Source: Trichoplusia ni (lineage: Eukaryota > Arthropoda > Insecta > Lepidoptera > Noctuidae). Taken from it: DNA of 64,000 bases. Both the position numbers and the translations under genes were made by a program. Each line of letters starts with the position of its first letter. Position 1 is the stretch's first letter. The stretch lies in the NCBI RefSeq assembly GCF_003590095.1, contig NC_039478.1:1426001-1490000 (forward strand). Direction: 5' to 3'. A model generated the notes under the pieces. It was not told where the DNA came from. It saw nothing but the letters and a program-made list of their open reading frames with translations, and searched no databases. This document shows positions 48,101 through 53,711 of this stretch, in pieces.

Positions 48101-48485
48101 CATGGCAAGTGTGGTGAATGTTAATCATACATATTTGAAGTAAATAGATGGAAATAAATCATACACTCCTTTTAAATAGTCATGCACACTACTGTTACAT
48201 GCAATTATGAAAGTTGAATTTTCGTCACTACCTTCAATGTAAACCGTACATTCACAGTTACAACTTCCATATTCATTGGTTGCTACACAGGAGTATGTTC
48301 CAGACATTTCAGGAAAAGCTTCTTTTATGCACAATTCACATAATCCTGATTCTTGTCGGGCTACTGTTATATCTCTAGCTCTTTGAACAGATTCACCATC
48401 ATGATACCAATCTATATGCGGCCAAGGCTGGCCCTCGATTATACATGAAATTTTAATTGGTTCCCCATCCATTACAGTAACAGAT
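1..48485 (-). CDS. sls: Sallimus-type insect titin gene, partial (25 exons, both ends missing)
   Basis: One minus-strand gene. The exons chained below have GT-AG borders and matching phases at all 24 junctions and encode about 13,000 residues. Domain order: Ig, Ig, Ig, lysine-rich linker plus helical domain, acidic degenerate repeats, giant PEVK-like array, Lys/Glu region, SH3, nine Ig, then Fn3-Ig-Ig-Fn3-Fn3-Fn3-Fn3. This order (elastic region, SH3, Ig, five Fn3) is known for Drosophila Sallimus and crustacean I-connectin, giant elastic proteins joining the Z-disc to the thick filament. No kinase and no regular Ig-Fn3 super-repeat is seen, which argues against projectin or twitchin. The 5' side ends in an assembly gap and the 3' side leaves the window inside an Fn3 domain, so neither start nor stop codon is present. 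From e9 to e19 every junction is phase 1, so exons can be skipped without loss of frame. In the silkworm the kettin/titin locus is Z-linked (family knowledge); linkage here is inference. Confidence 0.88.
327..521 (-). CDS. sls: sls exon e24: second half of Fn3 domain 4
   Basis: A 195-bp, phase 1-1 exon: YIIEYKTARGKSWTKA and FRISAENAIGVSLAAES, the usual Fn3 F-G strands. Donor CATGCGA|GTAAGT. Confidence 0.87.
632..736 (-). CDS. sls: sls exon e23: first half of Fn3 domain 4
   Basis: A 105-bp, phase 1-1 exon: RPSKPQNFAVKETTSRSVTL and WAAPESDGGSVVT. It joins e24 through a split Asn codon to give the YIIEYK strand. Confidence 0.87.
834..1130 (-). CDS. sls: sls exon e22: Fn3 domain 3
   Basis: A 297-bp, phase 1-1 exon holding one Fn3 domain: PSPPLGPLGLYG, ITWYPSEKNGGSP, YSIEIKQEGKKW and YQFRICARNEIGTSLPYIS. 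Acceptor AACTTGCAG, donor ATTAT|GTAAGT. Confidence 0.9.
1230..1532 (-). CDS. sls: sls exon e21: Fn3 domain 2
   Basis: A 303-bp, phase 1-1 exon holding one whole Fn3 domain: PSKPEGPVVLREISRESV, IEWKPPLDDGG, YAIEKHEPDTNQW and YMFRVMAQNPVGFSEALES. Confidence 0.9.
1679..2391 (-). CDS. sls: sls exon e20: end of Fn3 domain 1 and two Ig domains
   Basis: A 713-bp exon, phase 2 to 1. It completes Fn3 1 (LKTKSSYKFRVFAVNEVGVS), then encodes two Ig domains (PKVTWLKEGKKL with EGNYSCIASNEHGE; PTISWYFNGTKV with SGKYTIEANNKAG). The reading frame continues upstream of the first in-frame Met, to the acceptor TTGTTTTAG at 2392. Confidence 0.9.
2552..2693 (-). CDS. sls: sls exon e19: first half of Fn3 domain 1
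   Basis: A 142-bp exon, phase 1 to 2. It shows the Fn3 signature PPGKPTVVETTNNSINLCWDEP and DCYIIEYQE. The domain continues in e20 with the split codon GA|A before Trp. Confidence 0.88.
2767..3054 (-). CDS. sls: sls exon e18: one Ig-like domain
   Basis: A 288-bp, phase 1-1 exon. It has PPKILGYENKYRVKRGGDV, a Trp core (DEWVVNSKI) and DAGTYRLRLENNCGE. The Cys is displaced from its usual place. It directly precedes the first Fn3. Confidence 0.87.
3149..4525 (-). CDS. sls: sls exon e17: five Ig domains
   Basis: A 1,377-bp, phase 1-1 exon. Five consecutive Ig domains of about 90 residues each have core Trp motifs SITWYRNN, STKWYHND, DVIWEKDG, LVQWFKDG and DVTWYKKK, each with a matching Y-x-C or related F strand. 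The last four resemble one another more than the first and probably arose by tandem duplication. Confidence 0.9.
4620..5591 (-). CDS. sls: sls exon e16: three Ig domains
   Basis: A 972-bp, phase 1-1 exon with three I-set Ig domains. Ig1 has PQITWFRQ and DAGTFTCVAKNAAG. A Ser-rich linker follows (ILSRKSLSRESSLADILEG), with possible phosphorylation sites. Ig2 has PDIAWFFKGEE and EGTYTVLAVNREG, where the F-strand Cys is replaced. Ig3 has PTVTWHKNNKP and DDGVYTLKAVNSEG, again without Cys. Acceptor TTTTTTACAG, donor GAAG|GTAAGA. Confidence 0.9.
5592..5966 (-). other. Intron e15/e16
   Basis: A 375-bp intron, mostly occupied by a tRNA-derived SINE in the same orientation as the gene. No other feature seen. 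Confidence 0.75.
5753..5902 (-). repeat. tRNA-derived lepidopteran SINE
   Basis: On the minus strand an A-box-like AGCCGAGTGG and a B-box GGGTTCGACCCC lie about 50 bp apart. They are followed by the tail GCATTTGTGTGATC and CGGGTCTAGGTATCTTAGTG, a pattern familiar from many moth genomes. Confidence 0.65.
5967..6119 (-). CDS. sls: sls exon e15: C-terminal half of SH3 domain
   Basis: A 153-bp, phase 1-1 exon. It encodes the conserved SH3 WW pair (NQDWWYVRKHL) and the GWVP-AQYL ligand-pocket motif, then a helical tail (YTLYLQKKLNEKIDKL) leading to the first Ig of e16. Acceptor TTAATTTTAG, donor TTTGAGA|GTAAGT. Confidence 0.88.
6612..6702 (+). repeat. (CAT)n microsatellite plus lepidopteran dispersed repeat
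   Basis: CAT repeats (6612-6634) run into CCTATCGCCGTCCACTGCTG and AACGTAGGCCTCCCGC. This is the well-known 'CAT...CCACTGCTGG-CAGGCCTCC' family found throughout Lepidoptera, thought to be a transposon remnant. Confidence 0.7.
7004..7301 (+). repeat. Interspersed repeat ('CTCCTCCGAAACGG' family)
   Basis: Starts TCTAATATATAAAATTTCCG, includes CTCCTCCGAAACGGCTTTAC and GTAGGTCTGAGAATCG, and ends GCTGGGTCAGCTAGT. This is a very common moth/butterfly element of the short non-autonomous type; its class cannot be settled by eye. Confidence 0.65.
7349..7459 (-). CDS. sls: sls exon e14: N-terminal half of SH3 domain
   Basis: A 111-bp, phase 1-1 exon. It contains the ALYDY-like strand (VFAVYSYVAETDEA) and the INLVEGERLYIL segment of an SH3 domain. 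SH3 domains bind proline-rich PxxP ligands. A single SH3 next to the PEVK region is a hallmark of arthropod Sallimus/I-connectin and supports the gene identity. Confidence 0.88.
7552..7596 (-). CDS. sls: sls exon e13: 45-bp linker before SH3
   Basis: A 45-bp, phase 1-1 exon encoding ADASMSISREQEFP plus split Glu codons at both ends. It has consensus borders (AATTTCAG acceptor, CCCG|GTAAGT donor) and fits e12 and e14 in frame. Confidence 0.8.
7597..8049 (-). other. Intron e12/e13
   Basis: A 453-bp AT-rich intron. No gene, repeat or RNA recognised. Confidence 0.7.
8050..10749 (-). CDS. sls: sls exon e12: Lys/Glu-rich region with internal duplication
   Basis: A 2,700-bp exon, phase 1-1 (acceptor TTTATTCCAG, donor TTACAAG|GTATTT), encoding about 900 residues. 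A block of about 100 residues occurs twice (about 10595-10270 and 9400-9075). It contains GPQFTKLKLKK, then LKSR-x2-YV-x2-WPPE, then SFLGSV-x-QNG-x-LSRN-x-KEA and an ELEKP end. Between the copies lies an acidic/basic PEVK-like stretch with EEIPEKES repeats. The C-terminal third has alternating short motifs (EELSLSSKIKLKPK, EVEELSVELKPK). The SFLGSV-x-QNG segment is less charged and may be a folded or binding element in an otherwise disordered spring. It lies between the giant array and the SH3 domain. Confidence 0.88.
10750..11447 (-). other. Intron e11/e12
   Basis: If the e11 donor is not used, reading continues to a stop at 11410. An AATAAA lies on the minus strand at 11335-11340, and a donor-like CATTG... 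site, GATTG|GTAAGT, lies at 11289. A 24-nt phase 1-1 segment (11290-11313) could be a microexon, though its acceptor is poor. Otherwise AT-rich and featureless. Confidence 0.6.
11448..34450 (-). repeat. Coding tandem array: ~24.5 copies of a 939-bp unit
   Basis: The same words recur every 939 bp, for example at 11837, 12776, 13715 and so on to 25922, then 26860 to 34372. The only break in the period is the single-base loss near 25985. Copies differ by few substitutions and by no other indel. Each unit splits into two diverged halves of about 156 residues (ending in DGKKTHK and DGKPKQK), and each half into two quarters of about 78 residues, so the unit arose by earlier doublings. Three sequence subfamilies occupy consecutive blocks (about 34.4-28.7, 28.1-20.3 and 20.0-11.4 kb). 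The edge unit at 34.4-34.6 kb is diverged, as expected for an array homogenised from within. Confidence 0.97.
11448..35017 (-). CDS. sls: sls exon e11: giant PEVK-like spring exon with one frameshift
   Basis: A single exon of 23,570 bp. Acceptor CATTTTTCAG at 35018; donor CAGACG|GTAAGA at 11447. After a unique acidic lead of about 130 residues it consists of about 24.5 tandem 313-residue units. Each unit has four basic motifs of the KR(V/I)IKKK(K/V)GPK type separated by acidic Thr/Glu/Val/Pro stretches. The composition (P, E, V, K, T) and place in the gene make it the elastic PEVK region. The frame is open from 34718 (and upstream to the acceptor) to 25980 and again from 25983 to the donor. 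A run of four T at 25985-25988 replaces the five found in other copies, shifting the frame to an immediate stop. Without that loss the length would be 23,571 bp, divisible by three, as the phase 1-1 borders require. I treat it as one coding exon with an indel that is either a consensus error or a recent mutation. Confidence 0.87.
25985..25988 (-). other. One-base deletion (T5 to T4) breaking the frame of e11
   Basis: In the other copies the stretch reads CACC-TTTTT-CTGTTT; here it has four T. On the coding strand the Lys codons before the VTKRV motif lose one A, and translation stops two codons later. Before and after this point the protein repeat is perfect in its own frame. Confidence 0.93.
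35018..36340 (-). other. Intron e10/e11
   Basis: A 1.3-kb AT-rich intron. Short open frames on both strands have no recognisable domain. Nothing else seen. Confidence 0.7.
36341..42220 (-). CDS. sls: sls exon e10: 1,960-codon acidic degenerate-repeat region
   Basis: A single open exon of exactly 5,880 bp, phase 1-1. Acceptor CATTCCACAG, donor TTTACTG|GTAAGT. The protein has no Ig or Fn3 domain. It is rich in Glu, Thr, Ser, Val and Lys, poor in aromatics and predicted to be mostly disordered. A weak repeat of roughly 38-40 residues runs through it, with a hydrophobic patch, then an ESE/SEKE acidic motif, then a Pro/Lys-rich spacer (for example VQVHESEKDL and TNIHDSEKSL). It probably forms part of the extensible spring, like the non-PEVK repeat regions of arthropod titins; that role is inferred from position and composition. 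Confidence 0.88.
42221..43361 (-). other. Intron e9/e10
   Basis: A 1.1-kb intron. It contains a SINE-like copy in opposite orientation to the gene (42982-43170); the rest is AT-rich and featureless. Confidence 0.7.
42982..43170 (+). repeat. tRNA-derived SINE, degenerate copy
   Basis: A B-box-like AGTTCGACCCCCGTA is followed by a body containing AGTCTGGGTGTTC and TATGTGTGTGATTTTGAATG, related to the tail of the SINE at 5753-5902 but diverged. Confidence 0.55.
43362..43394 (-). CDS. sls: sls exon e9: 33-bp microexon
   Basis: A microexon of 33 bp, phase 1-1, encoding a short charged linker (TTKVSEVEKQ). It has a good acceptor (TGTTTTACAG) and a consensus donor (CAAG|GTAAGT) and joins e8 and e10 in frame. 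It is too short for ORF-based detection; the call rests on splice signals and phase. Confidence 0.7.
43649..43709 (-). CDS. sls: sls exon e8: short linker
   Basis: A 61-bp exon, phase 0 to 1, encoding a Thr/Ala/Glu linker (VIVESSAEHTAETHTATVIK). Acceptor TATTATCCAG, donor AAAG|GTAATA. Confidence 0.75.
43861..44849 (-). CDS. sls: sls exon e7: Ig end, Lys-rich linker and a helical domain
   Basis: Three parts are visible. First is the end of the Ig started in e6 (IIWYKDDKV, then EGTYMCKAVSDIG). Next is a linker of about 130 residues rich in Lys, Glu and Val (KAKLKDKKEKIAKAVKQVV, repeated KxxKK). Last is a compact region of about 135 residues with regular hydrophobic spacing (EINELLEVINAKEFGPGES, RELAKIGFMMRSG, QSALVRLVERQGHGALI, GFRAFLKMVELKHSSVEE) that looks like an all-helical globular domain, not Ig, Fn3 or PEVK. 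I cannot name its family. The exon ends on a complete codon (GAG|GTACTT). Confidence 0.85.
45011..45115 (-). CDS. sls: sls exon e6: first half of an Ig domain
   Basis: A 105-bp, phase 1-1 exon encoding VPTFVKDILGERVDEEEAV and the NPTP turn before the core Trp, which lies in e7. Acceptor TCTTTCCAG, donor CTCCAG|GTACAT. Confidence 0.85.
45116..46028 (-). other. Introns e5/e6 and e4/e5
   Basis: Two introns (45116-45566 and 45642-46028) flank the 75-bp exon e5. Both are AT-rich, with no recognisable repeat or RNA. Confidence 0.65.
45567..45641 (-). CDS. sls: sls exon e5: inter-domain linker
   Basis: A 75-bp, phase 1-1 exon encoding a 25-residue helix-prone linker (KEYRKPEWVTHMEELQAALK). Acceptor TTTTTAAAG, donor AAAAG|GTAAGG. 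It can be skipped in frame. Confidence 0.8.
46029..46249 (-). CDS. sls: sls exon e4: remainder of an Ig domain
   Basis: Carries the conserved core PKPQVRWLKQG and the F-strand region DDTGEIVFEAYNALGE. The second cysteine is replaced: FEAY stands where CxA is usual, and LEAKA replaces the first Cys. The fold therefore probably lacks the disulphide, which is common in intracellular muscle Ig domains. Donor GAAA|GTAAGT. Confidence 0.85.
46250..46821 (-). other. Intron e3/e4
   Basis: A 572-bp AT-rich intron with nothing recognisable. Confidence 0.65.
46822..46907 (-). CDS. sls: sls exon e3: first strands of an Ig domain
   Basis: An 86-bp exon, phase 0 to 2. It encodes an acidic lead and the first Ig strands (EEFAPRIVKALPTVVSTTVG). 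The Ig domain is completed by e4 across the intron: the split codon AG|A gives Arg before LEAKAIGMPKPQ. Acceptor TTTTATTACAG, donor ACCAG|GTAATG. Confidence 0.82.
46908..47425 (-). other. Intron e2/e3, carrying a MITE
   Basis: A 518-bp intron, about 70 per cent of which is the inverted-repeat element at 47010-47371. Confidence 0.7.
47010..47371. mobile_element. MITE-like element with ~49-bp terminal inverted repeats
   Basis: The left end 47010-47058 (CACCGTGATTTTTTGGTCG...) and right end 47323-47371 are reverse complements over about 49 bases with only a few mismatches; both carry GTCGTCTTACAAAAG and GCCCAGTTCA. The 264-bp interior has no coding frame, so the element is non-autonomous. A target-site duplication is not obvious, and the superfamily cannot be assigned. 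Confidence 0.8.
47426..47475 (-). CDS. sls: sls exon e2: short linker
   Basis: A 50-bp exon encoding an acidic linker (YEYVPSASEEDILSDE). The acceptor is a TTTTTCTAG tract and the donor is GACGAG|GTATGA. It moves the phase from 1 to 0, fitting e1 and e3. Confidence 0.78.
47476..48231 (-). other. Intron e1/e2
   Basis: A 756-bp AT-rich intron with no recognised element. A same-strand frame running past the e1 donor into the intron soon meets a stop. Confidence 0.65.
48232..48485 (-). CDS. sls: sls exon e1: Ig domain, 5' end lost in gap
   Basis: Encodes most of an I-set Ig domain: the first Cys in the EPIKISC strand, the core Trp in HIDWYHDG and the second Cys in SGTYSCVATNEYG. The donor is GAAG|GTAGTG at 48231 and the exon ends in phase 1. 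The upstream border is hidden by the N run. The first Ig strand is incomplete, so more of this exon must lie in the gap or beyond the retrotransposon. Confidence 0.85.
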
Positions 48486-49485
48486 NNNNNNNNNNNNNNN
48501 NNNNNNNNNNNNNNNNNNNNNNNNNNNNNNNNNNNNNNNNNNNNNNNNNNNNNNNNNNNNNNNNNNNNNNNNNNNNNNNNNNNNNNNNNNNNNNNNNNNN
48601 NNNNNNNNNNNNNNNNNNNNNNNNNNNNNNNNNNNNNNNNNNNNNNNNNNNNNNNNNNNNNNNNNNNNNNNNNNNNNNNNNNNNNNNNNNNNNNNNNNNN
48701 NNNNNNNNNNNNNNNNNNNNNNNNNNNNNNNNNNNNNNNNNNNNNNNNNNNNNNNNNNNNNNNNNNNNNNNNNNNNNNNNNNNNNNNNNNNNNNNNNNNN
48801 NNNNNNNNNNNNNNNNNNNNNNNNNNNNNNNNNNNNNNNNNNNNNNNNNNNNNNNNNNNNNNNNNNNNNNNNNNNNNNNNNNNNNNNNNNNNNNNNNNNN
48901 NNNNNNNNNNNNNNNNNNNNNNNNNNNNNNNNNNNNNNNNNNNNNNNNNNNNNNNNNNNNNNNNNNNNNNNNNNNNNNNNNNNNNNNNNNNNNNNNNNNN
49001 NNNNNNNNNNNNNNNNNNNNNNNNNNNNNNNNNNNNNNNNNNNNNNNNNNNNNNNNNNNNNNNNNNNNNNNNNNNNNNNNNNNNNNNNNNNNNNNNNNNN
49101 NNNNNNNNNNNNNNNNNNNNNNNNNNNNNNNNNNNNNNNNNNNNNNNNNNNNNNNNNNNNNNNNNNNNNNNNNNNNNNNNNNNNNNNNNNNNNNNNNNNN
49201 NNNNNNNNNNNNNNNNNNNNNNNNNNNNNNNNNNNNNNNNNNNNNNNNNNNNNNNNNNNNNNNNNNNNNNNNNNNNNNNNNNNNNNNNNNNNNNNNNNNN
49301 NNNNNNNNNNNNNNNNNNNNNNNNNNNNNNNNNNNNNNNNNNNNNNNNNNNNNNNNNNNNNNNNNNNNNNNNNNNNNNNNNNNNNNNNNNNNNNNNNNNN
49401 NNNNNNNNNNNNNNNNNNNNNNNNNNNNNNNNNNNNNNNNNNNNNNNNNNNNNNNNNNNNNNNNNNNNNNNNNNNNNNNNNNNNN
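48486..49485. other. Assembly gap of exactly 1,000 N
   Basis: A run of 1,000 unknown bases, a round number that suggests a placeholder of unknown true size. It hides the 5' part of e1 and the left flank of the retrotransposon. Open frames called through it have no meaning. Confidence 0.99.
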
Positions 49486-49487
49486 TC

Positions 49488-49656
49488 TGTTAGTGAATAG
49501 GAACGCAACCATAATATTTTTTTTGTCTATAGTTGTTGTCTCTGCTTTTTGTTAACTTTTTGGTTGCCGCGCTTTCTATCTGTGTCTTCTGTGTAATAAA
49601 ACTTCCAAAGTTAAAATACGTTTTATTATTTATGTACCACAACCACGATTCCTTTA
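49488..49656 (+). repeat. copia 5' LTR
   Basis: Begins TGTTAGTGAATAGG and ends GATTCCTTTA, immediately before the primer-binding site. AATAAA-type signal at the TGTAATAAAAC stretch. Matches the 3' LTR except for one missing A. Confidence 0.92.
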
Positions 49657-49668
49657 TGGTAGCAGAGC
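49657..49668 (+). promoter_or_regulatory. Primer-binding site (initiator Met-tRNA)
   Basis: TGGTAGCAGAGC is complementary to the last 12 bases, CCA included, of eukaryotic initiator tRNA-Met, the usual primer for copia elements. It abuts the LTR without a gap, which fixes the LTR end. Confidence 0.85.
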
Positions 49669-49812
49669 GTGGTTCCGAAGTGGTACAGTTGGAAATATCG
49701 AGAAAGTGAAATAACTTCAATCCGAAAAATTGGCGGTACAATTTTGAATTTGAGGTTAAGAAAATTTACGATCACAGTTTGTAAATTGCATATTTTTGGT
49801 GAAACACAACAG

Positions 49813-50540
49813 ATGAGTCCCAATAATATGTTCAATTTGGAGAATTGATCGGAAGAGAGAATTTTGCAACCTGGAAGTTCAGTATGAAGACATACTTGGA
49901 GCACGAGGATTTATGGTGTTGTGTTGAGCGCCCCGATAATAAACCTGTAGATGCTAGTAAAGACGTAAAGGCGAAGTCAAAGCTGATATTGTTGTTGGAC
50001 CCACAGAATTACGTACATGTTCAGGAATGCAAAACTGCGAAGGAAGTATGGGAGAGTTTACAAAGGGCTTTTGATGACAACGGTTTAACCAGAAGAGTAG
50101 GTCTACTTAAGGATTTGATCAATACTACACTGGAGTCAAGCAATAGTGTTGAAGACTATGTTAGTAAATAATGAACACTGCTCACAAACTGCGTAACATT
50201 GGATTTGATGTCAACGATGAGTGGCTTGGCACTTTGATGTTGGCTGGTCTACCAGAAGAGTACAAGCCTATGATAATGGGGCTTGAGAGTTCTGGTATTC
50301 AAATCAGTGCTGATTCTGTAAAAACTAAACTCATTCAAGAGATAAACACATCAAAGTCAACCGCTTTCTACACAAACACTAAGAAACAGGAAAAACAGGA
50401 AATAATATGCAGCCAGTGAAATCAAAGGACCTAGATGTTACAATTGTAATAAGAGTGGTCATTTTGCCAAATATTGTAAACTGCCAAAGAAACAATCAGC
50501 AAGCAAAGGGAGAGCTCCAGCTTTGTAGCAGCTTTTCAGC
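49813..50540 (+). pseudogene. copia gag, frameshifted
   Basis: Fragments of a copia Gag polyprotein, the structural protein that packages element RNA. The capsid-like piece ENFATWKFSMKTYLEHEDLW ends at a premature TAA near 50169. The next piece (LRNIGFDVNDEWLGTLMLAG) continues in another frame. A CCHC zinc knuckle (CYNCNKSGHFAKYC) at about 50434-50476 lies in a third context, followed by a stop near 50526. At least three frame breaks are visible, including one near 49830 close to the likely start. Confidence 0.85.
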
Positions 50541-50550
50541 CACCGTCAAA

Positions 50551-50984
50551 GAGAACATTAGTGACTATAAATGGTTTCTAGACTCCGGTGCATCCATGCA
50601 TATGACTAGTAGAAAAGATTGGATGTACAATGTTGCCGAGCCATCTGTAAATAGTATCACTTGTAGCAAACAAAGAGCCATTAGCTGTGAAGGGAGTTGG
50701 TTGTGTAGACATACATTTAAGTCAAGATAAAGTAATACAAGTTAAGAATGTTTTGTATGTACCTGGCCTAGCTGCTAATTTACTTTCAGTTAGTACTATT
50801 GGTGAAAAATGGACATAAAGTTATTTTTAACAAAAGGGGATGTGAAATTCAAGATGGGAAAGATGAGGTGGTGTGCACCTGCAACATTGAGCAACAAGTT
50901 ATACATCATGGATACCAGTAAAGAAGTAGCACATTTACCTCAAGCTCTCTTAATTGTAATAACACTTACCTGTGGCACCTGCGA
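50551..50984 (+). pseudogene. copia protease and pre-integrase region, frameshifted
   Basis: The aspartic protease active site is visible (WFLDSGASMHM, DSGA at 50581). The frame is lost near 50690. NVLYVPGLAANLLSVSTIGE follows in a second frame and NKLYIMDTS in a third, before the LWHLRMGHLN zinc-binding start of integrase. Several single-base shifts would be needed, so no functional protease can be read from this copy. Confidence 0.82.
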
Positions 50985-53705
50985 ATGGGCCATTTGAATA
51001 TTCCAGATGTGAAGAAGCTGCCTAGCTGCACTGATGGTGTGACTCTGACTCAGGAAGAATGTAATGTCACATGCACTTATTGTATGGAAGGTAAGCAAGC
51101 AAGGACGCCATTCAAAAATGTGGGTTCCAGAGCTACAAGACCGCTGGAACTAATACATTCAGACTTGTGTGGCCCTATGGAAAATTTATCATTTGGAGGT
51201 ATGAAATACTTTATTACCTACATTGATGACTACACACGAATGGTCCATATTTATTTTCTGAAAGATAAGTTAAATATTTTAGAAACATTTAAGGATTTCA
51301 AGTTAAAAGTAGAGAATGAATTGAATCATAAGATAACAAAGCTTCGAACAGATAATGGTAAAGAATACTGCAACTATAACTTTGAAAAGTTCTTATCTAA
51401 TCATGGTATAATTCATCAGACCTCTACTCCATACACTCCCCAGCAAAACGGCATGGCTGAGAGAATGAACAGGACTTTGGTGGAACGAGCACGGTGCATG
51501 TTGTTTTATGCTAACCTGGAGAAGAACTACTGGGCTGAAGCTGTGGCAACGGCTGCATATGTAATAAACCGTTCCCCGACAAAGTCATTACAAGGTAAAA
51601 CTCCATATGAAATGTGGAAAGGTAAGAAACCTAATTTATCACACATGAAGATATTTGGCTCTGAAGCTATGGTTTATAATCCTAAAGAAAAACGCCAAAA
51701 GTGGGATAGAAAATCCGTAAAAATGATACTTGTGGGATATTGTGAAAACACAAAGGGATATCGTTTTATGGATCCGAAGACACACAAAGTCGTCAAAAGT
51801 AGAGATGTTTCTTTTATTGAAAATTATAATCCGGATGTCAGTGTGCCAGTTAATTGTGAAACTTCTGTTCCAGTAAAGGACAGCCAAACAGCCACTGCAA
51901 GTCTCGGCTCATTAGAAAATAGAGACAAAATACACACTCAGGAGTCATCATCCACATCTGCGCCTGTGGTGTCCTGCAGAGACTCAGACACACAAGGTAA
52001 TAGTGAAGACTCAAGTGAGTATGACACTGACACAGGAGAACTTGATGAAACTTACCATCCTCCATATCCGATAAGACAGAATTACAATAGTAATGTAACA
52101 TTGAGGTCAGCACGGTCACAGGCTAAACAAGATGAGGCACAAAATGGAAAGATGGGTTTATTGTGTTTGTTTACTGATTTGACTGACCCACAGACTGTTG
52201 AGCAAGCACTTGCATCACCACAAGCTACTGAATGGAAGAGGGCCATGGACGAGGAGTATACTTCCCTGATGAAGAATAAGACATGGATTTTGACAGATCT
52301 CCCTCCAGGTAAAAAGGCTCTCCCAAACAAGTGGGTGTTCAAGACAAAAACAGACCAGAGTGGGAATGTTCAGAGATATAAGGCAAGGCTTGTAATAAAG
52401 GGATATGCACAAAGATGGGGCACAGATTATGAAGAAATATACTCACCAGTTGTCAGATACACCACTATCCGCTATCTATTTGCCCTAGCAGCCAGGTATG
52501 GATTGGCAATAGATCAAATGGATGCTGTATCTGCTTTTCTGCAAGGAAAGATTGATAGAGAAATTTACATGCAACAGCCAGAGGAGTATAAGCTTGGATC
52601 TCAGGTATGCATGCTACAGAAATCAATATATGGTCTCAAGCAAGCTAGCAGGCTCTGGAACCTGAAATTAAAATCTGTACTTCATGAGTTAGGAATGACA
52701 CAATCAAAAACTGATCCTTGTGTCTATTGTAATAAGGAGAAGAATACCTTTATAGCCATCTGGGTGGATGACTTAATATTATTCACGGCTGAAGAAAATA
52801 CAAAAAATATTTTCAAAGAGAAACTGAAGGAACACTTTGAAATGAAAGATCTTGGTCCAGCAAGTCAATGTGTTGGTCTACATATTACCAGAGACGGAGA
52901 TCAAGTACTATTAGACCAAGAAAAATACATAAATGATATATTAGCTCGGTTCAGAATGTTTGACTGCAAATCTGTGAAAACACCATTTGAAGCTGGCATG
53001 AAACTTGGTGCTAAAAATGAAGAAGACGAAATTGCTGACTGTCCATATCAACAGGCCATTGGCTCCTTACTGTATGTGGCTCAGGGTACCCGCCCTGATA
53101 TATCGTTTGCAGTAAACACACTGAGTAGATTTAACAAAAATCCTACCACTGCACACTGGGCTGCAGTTAAAAGAATTTTCCGATATCTACAGGGTACCAA
53201 AGACTTGAAATTAGTTTATACCAAAGATGGTAATGAGAAAATCACAGGATATTGTGATGCTGATTGGGCAAGCGATGTGCGCGACAGGAAGTCGTGCACG
53301 GGTTACATTTTTTTGTTGCAGGGTGGTGCAATATCTTGGCGGTCACAAAAGCAGCAGACTGTGGCGCTGTCTACTGCTGAGGCCGAGTACATGTCGATGT
53401 CGTCAGCGGCGCAGGAGGCGCTGTGGCTCCAACAACTGCATGCTGAACTTGGTCAAGAACAGAGCAACCCACTCGTCATATTTAGTGATAACCAGAGTGC
53501 AATTAAATTGTCCAATAATGATTGTTATCTGCCTAGGTCGCGGCATATTGATATCCGCTATCATTTTCTTAAAGATCACGTAAATAATTTAGATATAAAG
53601 TTTAGTTATGTTAAGGGTGAGGAAATGATTGCTGATAATTTAACTAAGGGCACCACTGCTGACAAGCATTTGTATTGTGTAAAAAGGATGGGGTTGCGTC
53701 CCTAG
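50985..53705 (+). CDS. copia pol: integrase, reverse transcriptase, RNase H
   Basis: An open frame of 906 codons. Integrase has a CxxC zinc-binding end (CTYCMEGK) and the catalytic D60, D123, E159 triad (HSDLCGP, RTDNGKEY, GMAER) with D-35-E spacing. Reverse transcriptase runs from about residue 440 (WVFKTKTDQSG, YKARLVIKGYAQ), through Asp in AIDQMDAVSAF at about 508, to the catalytic WVDD box near 593. RNase H has GYCDADWASD (about 756), EAEY (about 801) and SDNQSA (about 834), then RSRHIDIRYHF and ADNLTKG. All catalytic residues are present. The first Met is internal: the natural product is part of a longer Gag-Pol polyprotein, so this start is only the ORF start. Confidence 0.93.
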   Translation: MGHLNIPDVKKLPSCTDGVTLTQEECNVTCTYCMEGKQARTPFKNVGSRATRPLELIHSDLCGPMENLSFGGMKYFITYIDDYTRMVHIYFLKDKLNILETFKDFKLKVENELNHKITKLRTDNGKEYCNYNFEKFLSNHGIIHQTSTPYTPQQNGMAERMNRTLVERARCMLFYANLEKNYWAEAVATAAYVINRSPTKSLQGKTPYEMWKGKKPNLSHMKIFGSEAMVYNPKEKRQKWDRKSVKMILVGYCENTKGYRFMDPKTHKVVKSRDVSFIENYNPDVSVPVNCETSVPVKDSQTATASLGSLENRDKIHTQESSSTSAPVVSCRDSDTQGNSEDSSEYDTDTGELDETYHPPYPIRQNYNSNVTLRSARSQAKQDEAQNGKMGLLCLFTDLTDPQTVEQALASPQATEWKRAMDEEYTSLMKNKTWILTDLPPGKKALPNKWVFKTKTDQSGNVQRYKARLVIKGYAQRWGTDYEEIYSPVVRYTTIRYLFALAARYGLAIDQMDAVSAFLQGKIDREIYMQQPEEYKLGSQVCMLQKSIYGLKQASRLWNLKLKSVLHELGMTQSKTDPCVYCNKEKNTFIAIWVDDLILFTAEENTKNIFKEKLKEHFEMKDLGPASQCVGLHITRDGDQVLLDQEKYINDILARFRMFDCKSVKTPFEAGMKLGAKNEEDEIADCPYQQAIGSLLYVAQGTRPDISFAVNTLSRFNKNPTTAHWAAVKRIFRYLQGTKDLKLVYTKDGNEKITGYCDADWASDVRDRKSCTGYIFLLQGGAISWRSQKQQTVALSTAEAEYMSMSSAAQEALWLQQLHAELGQEQSNPLVIFSDNQSAIKLSNNDCYLPRSRHIDIRYHFLKDHVNNLDIKFSYVKGEEMIADNLTKGTTADKHLYCVKRMGLRP

Positions 53706-53711
53706 GGAGGG
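53704..53711 (+). promoter_or_regulatory. Polypurine tract
   Basis: AGGGAGGG directly before the 3' LTR, the primer site for plus-strand DNA synthesis. It overlaps the pol stop codon. Confidence 0.8.

Noticed and set aside
1..48485. Projectin/twitchin or obscurin instead of Sallimus
   Set aside because: No kinase, no RhoGEF and no regular Fn3-Fn3-Ig super-repeat is visible. PEVK-SH3-Ig-five-Fn3 order is the Sallimus/I-connectin layout. Missing ends leave a small doubt.
48453..49512. Two minus-strand ORFs of about 350 codons across the N run
   Set aside because: They consist almost entirely of unknown bases.
53227..53583. 118-codon plus-strand ORF in another frame of the RNase H region
   Set aside because: Shadow of the intact pol frame.
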